Below, in pieces: positions 34,024-43,207 of a stretch of 64,000 nt of DNA; the first letter of the stretch is position 1; every line of letters starts with the position of its first letter. Source of the stretch: Sphaerisporangium viridialbum (lineage in GTDB: Bacteria; Actinomycetota; Actinomycetes; Streptosporangiales; Streptosporangiaceae); contig NZ_CP187232.1 in assembly GCF_049674955.1 (NCBI RefSeq), positions 8,308,001 through 8,372,000 on the forward strand, given 5' to 3'. Made by a program: the position numbers and the translations under genes. A model generated the notes under the pieces. It made no database searches. It was given only the letters and a program-made list of their open reading frames with translations, and was not told the origin of the DNA.

Positions 34024-35372
34024 GCGCTCACCTCTCCCAGCTCTCCGCCGGTGAGCGGCTCGATCTCGTCGGGGGCGAAGTACAGGAAGCGGCCGTGGGA
34101 GCGGTGCAGGTCGGCTCCGAGGTCGTCGTCGAGCGTGACGGCCAGATACCGCGCTCCGTCGACGTCGAGCAGCACGGCCTCCACCCGGGCGGTCTTCCCG
34201 GCGAGGAACATGTCGTGCGCGTCGGCGCGCCGCCTTCCCGGGGTCAGGCGCACGCGGCTGCCCCTGGCGATCTCGACCCCCGCGACGGTCACGCTGTCGG
34301 TTTCCGGCGAGGTCCCGGCGTCCGCGGCCGGATCCCACCACGGCGTGGCGGGCGTCGCGGGCGTGCCCAGGTGACGGATCGCGCCGTGCAGGCGTTCCAC
34401 CAGCTCGGGCGGCAGGTCGCCGGCCCTCTGGATGATCTCGGCCGCCCGGGGGTCGGTGGCCCGCGCCTCCCGCTTCTCCTCCTCGGTCAGCGTGAGCGTC
34501 CGCAGGTGGAGCATCTCGTCGATCTCGGTGGAGTCGAACAGGTCGCCCGGGCTCTCCGGCGCGATGTCCGGGTGGTCGTACAGGATGATCGGGGACGACA
34601 GCACCACGTCGCGCTGCCCGGGCTCGCCGACGAGCACGGGCCAGGTGTTCTCGTTGCGGCAGCCCTCGGCCGCCGCCCTGGCCCACTCCGGGGGATCCGT
34701 CAGCGACAGGAAGTTCCCCGAGGTCACCCCGAGGAGCAGGTGGGCCGCGACCAGCGAGTGCCTCAGCGCCTGCTCGCGCGTCGCCGCCGCCCGTACCGGC
34801 TCGGTGACGTTCTCCAGCCGCACGCGGAGCCTCACCAGGCCGTACGGCCCGGGCATCCGCTCGGCCGCGACCCTCAGCACGGCCCGCACCGGCTGGTGCG
34901 CGGTCACGACGCGGCCCAGCGTGTCACCGGAGGCGGAGACGATCGGCTTCTCCGACCGGTCACCGGGCACGCGCACCACGACCGTGCGCTCCGTGCCGAA
35001 CAGGTGCGGCATGGGCAGCACGGTCTCCACCTCGCGCGCGGTGGCCTCGTCGAAGGTCAGATGCGTCGTGCCGTCGCATTCCAGCTCGTGGACCGGCCGG
35101 AAGCCGCCGGGCCCCGCGGCCTCCACCCTGCGCTCCTTGACGTGCAGGAAGCGCAGGCGCAGGCGCACGAGCGCGTTGGCCGAGCGTTCGAGCAGGCACT
35201 CGGTCACGCTCCTGGAAGGCTCCGCCGTGGCGCTGTACCAGGGGGGCACGAGCACCCCGAACTGCCAGCGCAGCCGGTTCTTCGCGGCCGAGGCACGGTA
35301 GGGGTACAGCAGGTACCCCTCGTACAGCACCGCGTCGGCCACCTTGCGGGCCGTGTCCATCGGCACGCTCAT
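34020..35372 (-). CDS. Hydrogenase-operon protein of unknown function (450 aa)
   Basis: 450 aa, soluble, not recognised as a named domain. N-terminus: MSVPMDTARKVADAVLYEGY, with LYPYRASAAKNRLRWQFGVLVPP; the middle has IVSASGDTLGRVVTAH; the C-terminal ~100 residues look like a separate beta-rich domain (GSRVRLTPGRRRADAHDMFL, then AVTLDDDLGADLHRSHGRFLYFAPDEIEPL). Position between DUF6084 and the protease, with 4-nt overlaps on both sides, shows it belongs to the hydrogenase operon. Likely an accessory factor for assembly or electron transfer. Confidence 0.8.
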   Translation of the reverse strand: MSVPMDTARKVADAVLYEGYLLYPYRASAAKNRLRWQFGVLVPPWYSATAEPSRSVTECLLERSANALVRLRLRFLHVKERRVEAAGPGGFRPVHELECDGTTHLTFDEATAREVETVLPMPHLFGTERTVVVRVPGDRSEKPIVSASGDTLGRVVTAHQPVRAVLRVAAERMPGPYGLVRLRVRLENVTEPVRAAATREQALRHSLVAAHLLLGVTSGNFLSLTDPPEWARAAAEGCRNENTWPVLVGEPGQRDVVLSSPIILYDHPDIAPESPGDLFDSTEIDEMLHLRTLTLTEEEKREARATDPRAAEIIQRAGDLPPELVERLHGAIRHLGTPATPATPWWDPAADAGTSPETDSVTVAGVEIARGSRVRLTPGRRRADAHDMFLAGKTARVEAVLLDVDGARYLAVTLDDDLGADLHRSHGRFLYFAPDEIEPLTGGELGEVSA

Positions 35373-36001
35373 CCCCGCGCCTCCTTGAGCAGCACTTCCA
35401 CGACTTCGTCCCAGGTGGCCAGAGTGCGGTCGGACTTGAACCGCTGCAGCGCGCGCAGCGTGTCCCGGTGCAGCCGCAGCCAGCCGCTCGCCGGGAAGTA
35501 GCGGTCGATCATCTCCCGCCACACCGGGACGGGCAGTCCGCAGCGGGCCTCGCAGTGCCAGGGCACCGGCCGCACGGTGAAGCCCTCCCCCGCCTTGGCG
35601 AAGACCGTGCCGCTGAAGAGCAGCAGCAGCGGCACGTCGCCCTCGTCCAGCGAGGCGAAGTACTTGCCCGCGGCCACCTCCAGGTCGTAGCTGCACGGCA
35701 CGGGAAGGTCGACCTCGGTGGCGCCGGTGAACCTCGGGACCATGATCGAGATGTTGGCGAACTGCAGGGGCTTCACCGTGTCCCCCCACCGGGACGGGTG
35801 CCCGAACAGGTCCGCGAGCAGCTCGGTCTCGCCGGGGCCGTACCGCCGCCGCTGTGGCTCGACGCGGATCTGGCACCGCAGCGCGATGGCGTGCACGGCC
35901 TCGCCCTCCGGCTCGGTGACGCCCAGGCGGAAGAGCAGTGTCGGGGAGGCCGCGTAGGGGTCCACGCGCACGCCGCGGCAGTCGAACCGGATCTCAGACA
36001 C
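35369..36001 (-). CDS. DUF6084-like hydrogenase accessory protein
   Basis: 210 aa from GTG 36001. Beta-rich, no membrane segment; conserved-looking parts are FDCRGVRVDPYAASPTLLFRL, LRCQIRVEPQRRRYGPGETE and PVPVWREMIDRYFPASGWLRL. Proteins of this family (DUF6084, from memory) are found in actinomycete group 1h hydrogenase operons. No activity known. It overlaps the gene before by 8 nt and the gene after by 4 nt. Confidence 0.8.
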   Translation of the reverse strand: MSEIRFDCRGVRVDPYAASPTLLFRLGVTEPEGEAVHAIALRCQIRVEPQRRRYGPGETELLADLFGHPSRWGDTVKPLQFANISIMVPRFTGATEVDLPVPCSYDLEVAAGKYFASLDEGDVPLLLLFSGTVFAKAGEGFTVRPVPWHCEARCGLPVPVWREMIDRYFPASGWLRLHRDTLRALQRFKSDRTLATWDEVVEVLLKEARG

Positions 36002-36752
36002 GACCGCGCCCCTCCGCCCTGGGCACGACTCCCGAGGGCACACGGCCCTCACCGGAAGGCACGGGGCCCTCGTCGGCCGACACGCGGCGCTCGTCGGCCG
36101 GCACCGGCTCACCGCGGCGGCGCAGCTCCTCGAAGAACCCGTCGATGGCGTCCCACGCCTCCTGCCCGCCGTGGAAGCCCTTCCAGTGCGTCCGCACCAG
36201 GCCGACCAGCTCGTAACAGGTGTCGATGGGCACCAGGTGGCACGCGAACCCGCCGGGGCCCCGGTCGATGAGGTACGCCTCGACATCCGCGAGCGCCTCT
36301 GGCAGCTCGGGGTTGGCGGCGAGGACGCGGTCCCAGGCCGACAGGTCGAGCAGCGACTCGGTGGCGCCGCCGGGGCTCGGGTAGAAGGCCACGAACCGGT
36401 CGAGAGTGGAGTTGCGGAAGAAGAACGCCGTGCGTACCGGGATCTGGAGCTCCTCCCAGTCCGCATCCTCCAGCCGGAACGACGGGACGTACAGACAGCG
36501 CTCCGGCACCGCGCGGTACCGCCCGCGCGCGACCTCCGCGCCGCGCGAGAGCAGCAGGACGCAGCCGCGGCAGACGCAGAGCAGCCCGCGGCTCTCGACG
36601 TTCACCGCGTGGCCGTGGCGCTCGTCGAGCGCCTCCGCGCACATCTCGCACCGCGGCCCGGCCGGCGGGCGAGGCTCGCGGAAGCGCCGGAGCCCGGCCG
36701 GCTCCGCCTGATCGCGCCGCGCCGCGTCGCCTGGGACGGCGGGAGGCGTCAT
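35994..36752 (-). CDS. DUF5947-like zinc-ribbon protein of the hydrogenase operon
   Basis: 252 aa. A possible metal site is formed by CEMCAEALDERHGH and CVCRGCVLLL (C-x2-C, His, C-x2-C, residues ~35-65), resembling a zinc ribbon or rubredoxin-like site. The middle reads RTAFFFRNSTLDRFVAFYPSP. The C-terminal ~40 residues are low-complexity repeats (VPSGEGRVPSGV). The family (DUF5947, from memory) is tied to high-affinity hydrogenase clusters. It could be an electron carrier or an assembly factor; sequence does not decide. Confidence 0.8.
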   Translation of the reverse strand: MTPPAVPGDAARRDQAEPAGLRRFREPRPPAGPRCEMCAEALDERHGHAVNVESRGLLCVCRGCVLLLSRGAEVARGRYRAVPERCLYVPSFRLEDADWEELQIPVRTAFFFRNSTLDRFVAFYPSPGGATESLLDLSAWDRVLAANPELPEALADVEAYLIDRGPGGFACHLVPIDTCYELVGLVRTHWKGFHGGQEAWDAIDGFFEELRRRGEPVPADERRVSADEGPVPSGEGRVPSGVVPRAEGRGRV

Positions 36753-37312
36753 GGGGTCGCCTCCTGCGGCACCGGGCACTCGCCCGGCGGCCGGTGCTGG
36801 ATCCGCAGGAGCGGGGACGTCGTGTCCGCCACCCCCTCGACCTCCACGCGGGACACCTCGGGCGCGGCCCTGAGCACCGCGCGCTCGATGGAGCCGGTCA
36901 CCGTCGCCTGCGACGACGCGCACCCGTGGCAGGTGCCGGAAAGGCGCAGCCGTACGACCCCGCCCTCCTCCACGCCGAGCAGCTCCACCCCGCCCTCGTG
37001 CAGCCCGAGGTACGGGCGCACGTCGTCGAGCGCGGCGCGGACGCGGTCCGCCGTGCCGAACGGGTGCAGATCGTGCAGGGCGAGCAGGCCGGAGACCACC
37101 TCGTCGCCGGTGAGCCGCCGGAGCACCTCCGCGGCGTCGCTCTCGACCACGATGCGCATGACGCGCTCCAGCCCCGCGCCGTACAGGTCGACGACGCCGC
37201 GCACCAGTTCCTCGGCCTTCGCCCGTGTCGCGGGGCCGGCCATCGTGCCGAGCTCGTCGATCAGCGCCTCGACGCGGTCTCCGGCCACTCGGATGTCATG
37301 GTCTTCGCGCAT
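36749..37312 (-). CDS. NifU-like C-terminal domain protein
   Basis: 187 aa from ATG 37312 (AAGGAGG upstream). The N-terminal ~90 residues are helical; the C-terminal part is a NifU/Nfu scaffold (YLGLHEGGVELLGVEEGGVVRLRLSGTCHGCASSQ) with the C-x-x-C that binds a transient [4Fe-4S]. It should provide or transfer Fe-S clusters for the small subunit HhyS. Located directly downstream of hhyL (58-nt gap) and coupled to the DUF5947 gene by 4 nt. Confidence 0.88.
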   Translation of the reverse strand: MREDHDIRVAGDRVEALIDELGTMAGPATRAKAEELVRGVVDLYGAGLERVMRIVVESDAAEVLRRLTGDEVVSGLLALHDLHPFGTADRVRAALDDVRPYLGLHEGGVELLGVEEGGVVRLRLSGTCHGCASSQATVTGSIERAVLRAAPEVSRVEVEGVADTTSPLLRIQHRPPGECPVPQEATP

Positions 37313-37370
37313 CTGCGCAGATTCCTCCTTCTGCCGCCGGGGAGCGGTGAGCTTCCCGGCGCCCGACGGC

Positions 37371-39152
37371 TCAGGTCGCGTTGAAGGCATGGGGACTGTG
37401 CAGCTTGCGTAGCTCCTGGCCGTCACCGAGGTACATGTGCACCCCGCACGGCAGGCAGGGATCGAAGCTGCGCACGGTGCGCATGATGTCGATGCCCTTG
37501 AAGGTCTCCGGCGGGTTCTCCTCGAAGATCGGCGTGTTCTGCACCGCGTCCTCGTACGGGCCCGGCGTGCCCGACGGGTCGCGGACGCTGGCGTTCCAGG
37601 GCGTCGGCGGGTACGGGTGGTAGTTGGCGATCTTCCCGTTCCTGATCACCATGTGGTGCGACAGCACGCCGCGCACCGCCTCGGTGAACCCGCAGCTGAT
37701 CGCCTCCTCGGGGACCTCGAACGGCTCCCAGGTCTGGGTGCGCCCCCTTCTCACCTCGTCCAGCCCCCGCTCGACGAAGTACAGCGCGCACGCGGCGGCG
37801 TACGCCTGGAAGTAGGAGCGGGCGCGGTTGCGTTCGAGCGCGTTGGACAGCAGCTCGCCGTTGCGCTCGGGGATCTTCCATTCGAACGTCTTCTCGGGCT
37901 TGGTGGCGCTCTTCGGAAGGTTGATGAGCACACTGTGGCCGGTGGACTTGACGTACCCGATGTCCACCTTCCCCGACAGGGCCGTCGACCAGAGGCGGGC
38001 GATGGGGCCGCCGCCGGTGTCCAGCGCGAGCAGTTCCTTCCCGTCGAACCAGCGGGGCGACATGACCCAGCTGTACTTGTCGTTGAAGTCGCGCTTCTGC
38101 GGACGGGGGATGGTGTGCTGGTTCCAGGGGTGCCGGATGTCCACCGGGTTGCCCAGCGGGTCGTGGGTGACGAAGGGCTCCTGGCCCTCCCAGTCGTCGT
38201 AGTAGGAGCTTCCGAGCAGGATCCGGATGCCGAGGTTGATGTCCACCAGGTTGTTGGTGACGAGGTTCCCGTCGACGATGATGCCGGGCGTCACGAACAT
38301 CTCGCGACCCCAGGCGTTCATGTTCTCGTAGGTGAAGTCGCAGTACGCCGGGTCGTTCAGGCTGCCCCAGCAGCCCAGCATCACGCGCCTCCGCCCGACC
38401 TGCTCGTACCCGGGCAGCGCGTCGTAGAAGAAGTCGAACAGGTCGTCGTGCATCGGCACGACCTTCTTCATGAACTCCACGTACCGCATGAGCCGGGTGA
38501 GGTAGTCGGTGAAGAGCTGCACCGTCGCGACCGTCCCGACGCCGCCCGGGTAGAGCGTCGAGGGGTGCACGTGCCTGCCCTCCATCAGGCAGAACATCTC
38601 GCGCGTGACCCGGCTCATCACCAGGGCCTCGCGGTAGAACTCGCCTTCCAGCGGGTTGAGCGAGCGCATGATGTCGGCGATGGTCTTGTAGCCGTGCTCG
38701 CCCGCGTGCGGGCACTCGGTGCGCTCGGCCAGCTCCAGCACCCCGGGGTTCGTCTCTCGGACCATCTTCTCGCAGTAGTCGACCCCCACCAGGTTCTCCT
38801 GGTAGATGCAGTGGTCGAACATGTACTCGGCGGACTCGCCGAGGTTGATGATCCACTCGGCCAGCGCCGGAGGCCGCACCCCGTACGCCATGTTCTGCGC
38901 GTAGACCGAGCAGGTGGCGTGGTTGTCCCCGCAGATGCCGCAGATGCGGCTGGTGATGAAGTGGGCGTCGCGCGGGTCCTTGCCCTTCATGAAGATGCTG
39001 TAGCCACGGAAGATCGACGAGGTGCTGTAGCACTCCGCGACCTCCTTCTTCTTGAAGTCGATCTTCGCGTAGATGCCCAGGCTGCCGACGATCCGGGTGA
39101 TCGGATCCCACGCCATCTCGACCAGGTCGGGGTTCTGCTCCGAGGTCGTCAT
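37371..39152 (-). CDS. hhyL: Group 1h high-affinity [NiFe]-hydrogenase large subunit
   Basis: 593 aa. The Ni-Fe ligands are seen in SRICGICGDNHATC (L1, ~residues 68-81) and SFDPCLPCGVHMYLG (L2, ~564-578). A 21-residue tail ends in SPHAFNAT and would be removed after the His of CGVH by the operon's endopeptidase. L1 is the C-G-x-C-G type with DNHATC, as in the oxygen-tolerant, high-affinity enzymes of streptomycetes and mycobacteria that oxidise atmospheric H2. The small subunit precedes it by 18 nt. Confidence 0.96.
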   Translation of the reverse strand: MTTSEQNPDLVEMAWDPITRIVGSLGIYAKIDFKKKEVAECYSTSSIFRGYSIFMKGKDPRDAHFITSRICGICGDNHATCSVYAQNMAYGVRPPALAEWIINLGESAEYMFDHCIYQENLVGVDYCEKMVRETNPGVLELAERTECPHAGEHGYKTIADIMRSLNPLEGEFYREALVMSRVTREMFCLMEGRHVHPSTLYPGGVGTVATVQLFTDYLTRLMRYVEFMKKVVPMHDDLFDFFYDALPGYEQVGRRRVMLGCWGSLNDPAYCDFTYENMNAWGREMFVTPGIIVDGNLVTNNLVDINLGIRILLGSSYYDDWEGQEPFVTHDPLGNPVDIRHPWNQHTIPRPQKRDFNDKYSWVMSPRWFDGKELLALDTGGGPIARLWSTALSGKVDIGYVKSTGHSVLINLPKSATKPEKTFEWKIPERNGELLSNALERNRARSYFQAYAAACALYFVERGLDEVRRGRTQTWEPFEVPEEAISCGFTEAVRGVLSHHMVIRNGKIANYHPYPPTPWNASVRDPSGTPGPYEDAVQNTPIFEENPPETFKGIDIMRTVRSFDPCLPCGVHMYLGDGQELRKLHSPHAFNAT

Positions 39153-39170
39153 GTCAGCTCCGTCTTCATG

Positions 39171-40247
<1,077 letters not shown>

Positions 40248-40339
40248 ACCGCCTCCCCCACTCCTGGTCGGTGTCGCTGAACGTCGAGACGCGCTCCTCT
40301 GTGGCTGCTCCCTCCGGCTTCCCCGTGGTGCCCGGCCGG

Positions 40340-41116
40340 TCACCGGCCCGTCGGCGCCCGCGATCCCAGCACGTGCTGCGTGACCTCCCAGAGGACGTGG
40401 TAGACCGTCGTCTGCGCCTCCTGGATGCGGTGCACGGACGCCGAAGGGATGACGAACAGGTAGTCGAGGACGTCGAGCTCGGCCAGCTCGGCGAGCCTTC
40501 CGCCCTCGTAGCCGGCCAGGCCGACGGTCAGCATGCCCCTGCCCCAGGCCTCCTCGAAGGCCTGGACGAGGTTGGAGGAGCCTCCGCTGGTCGACAGGCC
40601 GAGGGCGATGTCGCCCGGCCTGCCGAGCGCCGCGACCTGACGTGCGAAGACGACGTCGAAGCCGACGTCGTTGGACAGCGCGGTGACCAGGGCGACGTCG
40701 GTGGTCAGGGAGAGCGCGGGGAGCGGGCGTCCGTGCCGGGGATGCAGGAAGGCGGTGGCCACCTCCTGGGCGTCGGTGCTGCTCCCGCCGTTCCCGAACG
40801 TGAAGAGCCTGCCCCCGGCGTCGAACCGGGCCGCCATCGCCTCCGCGCACTCGGCGAGCCGGTCGGTGTACAGCTCCGCCACCTGCTCGCGCAGCCGTAC
40901 GATCTCCTCGGCCTTCACCTCGGTCGACCAGTTCACGTGCCCCACGGGCGAGGCCGGCCGGCCGGTGCCCCCTTGGTGGCCGTGCCCGGCGCCGCGCGCG
41001 TCCCCTGTGTCCCCCGCGAGGTCCGGGTGGGTCGATCGGGCGGCGCGGTCGGCGTAGAGGAAGGGGTACAGGCTGTGGATCCCTTCGGCCGGAGCCCTGT
41101 CATCCATGCCCGTCAC
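40340..41116 (-). CDS. SIS-domain protein (GmhA-like), second copy
   Basis: 258 aa. SIS sugar-isomerase core: FTFGNGGSSTDAQEVATAFLH, GDIALGLSTSGGSSNLVQAF and the C-terminal helix HRIQEAQTTVYHVLWEVTQH. About 60 N-terminal residues precede the domain. Start is GTG 41116 or ATG 41107; the former is nearer the AAGGGG. The protein resembles sedoheptulose-7-phosphate isomerase, but heptose genes are absent, and its place before hhyS suggests a hydrogenase-linked role. It may bind a phosphosugar. Confidence 0.85.
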   Translation of the reverse strand: MTGMDDRAPAEGIHSLYPFLYADRAARSTHPDLAGDTGDARGAGHGHQGGTGRPASPVGHVNWSTEVKAEEIVRLREQVAELYTDRLAECAEAMAARFDAGGRLFTFGNGGSSTDAQEVATAFLHPRHGRPLPALSLTTDVALVTALSNDVGFDVVFARQVAALGRPGDIALGLSTSGGSSNLVQAFEEAWGRGMLTVGLAGYEGGRLAELAELDVLDYLFVIPSASVHRIQEAQTTVYHVLWEVTQHVLGSRAPTGR

Positions 41117-41333
41117 CCGTCCCCTTCGTGATCACGGCGATCGCCTCCTTTGCGTGCACGAGGACGGTGTCGCCCGCCGCCGCGTCGACCAGCGCCACGC
41201 TCACCTGCTCGTGGACGCCGTCGATCTCGGCGATCGCGAGCCCCTGGTCGAGCAGGCGAACCACCAGCGCGGGAAGGGCCTCGTCAGAGCAGGTGAGGCA
41301 CACATCGGCGAGACAGTTCACGCGTTCGGTCAT
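41100..41333 (-). CDS. Second HypC/HupF-like chaperone
   Basis: 77 aa. HypC fold is suggested by VVRLLDQGLAIAEIDGVHEQVSVALVDAAAGDTVLVHAKEAIAVI, but the N-terminus is MTERVNCLADVCLTCSDEA instead of MC-x-x-x-P; three Cys lie near the start, the first at residue 7. It starts by a 4-nt overlap with the upstream SIS gene and overlaps the next by 8-17 nt. Perhaps specific to HhyL maturation or altered to another task. Confidence 0.82.
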   Translation of the reverse strand: MTERVNCLADVCLTCSDEALPALVVRLLDQGLAIAEIDGVHEQVSVALVDAAAGDTVLVHAKEAIAVITKGTGDGHG

Positions 41334-41959
41334 CTCACGGCCTCCCGGTCGGGCGCCTTTCGCGGGCTGGACTGGGCGAAGAAGACGTGGACGAGCTCCC
41401 ACAGGACGTGGTAGGCGGTGACGTGGATCTCCTTGACCACCGCGGGGTCGCCGGAGCCCGCGATCAGCACGTGGCCCGCCGCCGGGCTGCGCGCGATGTC
41501 GCCGCCGTCGCCGCCCACCAGCGCCATGGTGAACAGCCCCAGCTCGTGAGCCGTCTCAAGACCGCGCAGCACGTTCGCGCAGCACCCGTCGGGCGAGATG
41601 CCTAGCGCCATGTCCGAGGGGTCGGCCCAGTGGCGTACCTGGTGGGCGAAGACCTCGTCGAACCCCTCGCGGCTGCCGACGCCCGTCACCGTGGCGGTGT
41701 CGTTGCTCAGCGCCATCGCGGGGAGCGCGCGCTTGCCCATGATCACCGGGTGCATGAACTCCACGGCGACGTGGGAGGCGTCCGTGCCCGCGCCGCCGTT
41801 GCCGAAGACGATCAGCTTCCCGCCCCGGTGGAACCTCGCCGCCATGTCGCGACACGCTTGCGCGATGCGTTCGGAATCCTCGGCGAGGCGGTGTCCCGCG
41901 GCGTCTCGCCGGGCGAAGGCCTCGCTGACCGCCAGGCGCGTGGTGGATGTCACAGGCAT
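41330..41959 (-). CDS. SIS-domain protein (GmhA-like), first gene of the hydrogenase operon
   Basis: 209 aa. SIS motifs: LIVFGNGGAGTDASHVAVEFMH, SDMALGISPDGCCANVLRGL and the terminal EIHVTAYHVLWELVHVFF. In place of the S-T-S-G loop of isomerases it has SPDG, so phosphosugar binding may be altered. ATG 41959 has GGAG 8 nt upstream. It heads the ~11.4-kb operon, with two palindromes in front (41978-42009). Confidence 0.85.
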   Translation of the reverse strand: MPVTSTTRLAVSEAFARRDAAGHRLAEDSERIAQACRDMAARFHRGGKLIVFGNGGAGTDASHVAVEFMHPVIMGKRALPAMALSNDTATVTGVGSREGFDEVFAHQVRHWADPSDMALGISPDGCCANVLRGLETAHELGLFTMALVGGDGGDIARSPAAGHVLIAGSGDPAVVKEIHVTAYHVLWELVHVFFAQSSPRKAPDREAVR

Positions 41960-41977
41960 GTTTACGCTCCGTTATGT

Positions 41978-42009
41978 ACCGTAGTCGCCAGGCTACGGTG
42001 CGTACGCAC
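41978..42009. promoter_or_regulatory. Two palindromes upstream of the hydrogenase operon
   Basis: ACCGTAG (41978-41984) and CTACGGT (41993-41999) are perfect arms around 8 nt; next to it GTGCGTACGCAC (41998-42009) is a perfect 12-bp palindrome. Both lie 19-50 nt upstream of the first gene, where a promoter is expected. The regulator is unknown. Confidence 0.6.
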
Positions 42010-42509
42010 GGAACCGACACCCTAAGCGGGACAACCCGGAGTAAAGGCTTGATCGTGAGCGATAAGGAGAGGTTGGCCCGTCACGGCCTAGCTGTAGCCC
42101 TGGGGAGATCTCCAACCGCGTCGATCACGATCCTGGCGATGACGAGTTGCCGCGGGTGTGGTTCGCGCGGCCGAGGGTGCGGTCGAAGACGGTCAGGAGG
42201 AGGTGGAGCACACCTGCGCCGAGCATGATCCAGGCGAGGTGGTGCATGCTCACCGTCAACACCCGCGCCCGCGCCTTCTACGACAGGATGGGCTTCCACG
42301 AGATCCCGGTGGCCGACCACGGCCCGGTCACCTACCTCGGCCGCTCGACCGATCCGCCCCTCTGATCGGATGCCGGGCCGCCTACCAGCAGATCTTGCCA
42401 GCGGAGCTGCTGACAGCATCCCTGGACGTGGCGAGGCAGCGGTTCACCCGTGTGGATCTCCCCAGGAGAGCCCTAGAGATGGCCTCCGTCGCCGCGCGCT
42501 TGTCGCCCT
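42010..42509. other. 500-nt stretch with gene remnants only
   Basis: Apart from the acetyltransferase fragment (42246-42365) no intact gene is seen. On the minus strand, from ATG 42247, a short frame reads MHHLAWIMLGAGVLHLLLT and then loses sense, perhaps the head of a lost membrane protein. The rest is non-coding or decayed. Confidence 0.45.
42246..42365 (+). pseudogene. C-terminal fragment of a GNAT N-acetyltransferase
   Basis: The 39 codons to the stop at 42363-42365 encode NTRARAFYDRMGFHEIPV, the typical last part of a GNAT domain (N-x-x-A-x-x-F-Y-x-x-x-G-F), then DHGPVTYLGRST. The acetyl-CoA binding part and the N-terminus are missing upstream; the DNA before it reads as something else. 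A deletion remnant. Confidence 0.6.
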
Positions 42510-43181
42510 CTACCAGATCGCCGCCGGGTGGCTCCTCAGGTGGCGGGCGAACCAGTCACGGGCCAGGCGCGCCACCTGGTCGAGCGCGCCCGGCTCCTCG
42601 AACAGGTGGGACGCGCCCGCGACGATCGCGAACGCGGTCTCCCCGGCCAGCTTCTCCATCGCCTGGCGGTTGAGCTCGATCACCGTGGTGTCGTACTCGC
42701 CGACGATCAGCAGGGTGGGCTGGTGCACCATGCGGAGGAAGTCGCCCGCGAGGTCGGGCCTGCCGCCCCGGGAGACGACCGCCTGCACCGAGGCCGGGCG
42801 CTCTGCGGCGGCCACGAGCGCCGCGGCCGCGCCCGTGCTGGCGCCGAAGAGCCCGATGCCGAGCTTCGCGACCGGCTTGTACTGCCCGAGCCAGTCGGCC
42901 ACCCCGACCAGCCGGGTCGCCAGCAGGCTTATGTCGAAGCGCAGCGCGCCGGTCAGGGCGTCGATCTCCTCCTCCTCGGGGGTGAGCAGGTCCACGAGCA
43001 CCGTCGCCAGCTCGGCGGAGTGGAGCTCGTCCGCCACGTATCGGTTACGAGGGCTGTGGCGGCTGCTCCCGCTCCCATGCGCGAACAGCACCACACCGTG
43101 AGCGGGCTGCGGCATGACAATGTCGGCCCCGAGCGAGACACCCGCCGTGGGAATCGCAATGCTCTGGCGAACCACCATCAC
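42510..43181 (-). CDS. Dienelactone-hydrolase-family alpha/beta hydrolase
   Basis: 223 aa. Ser nucleophile in IGLFGASTGAAAAL, Asp in LLIVGEYDTTVIELN and His in AIVAGASHLFEEPGALD; the oxyanion segment is VLFAHGSGSSRHSPRN. Similar short hydrolases commonly stand next to phosphoribosyltransferases in actinomycetes, as here (26-nt gap, same strand). The substrate is not predictable. Likely co-transcribed with the gene before it. Confidence 0.85.
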   Translation of the reverse strand: MMVVRQSIAIPTAGVSLGADIVMPQPAHGVVLFAHGSGSSRHSPRNRYVADELHSAELATVLVDLLTPEEEEIDALTGALRFDISLLATRLVGVADWLGQYKPVAKLGIGLFGASTGAAAALVAAAERPASVQAVVSRGGRPDLAGDFLRMVHQPTLLIVGEYDTTVIELNRQAMEKLAGETAFAIVAGASHLFEEPGALDQVARLARDWFARHLRSHPAAIW

Positions 43182-43207
43182 GTCCTCCTCATCGCGTCCG
43201 CAGGCCC

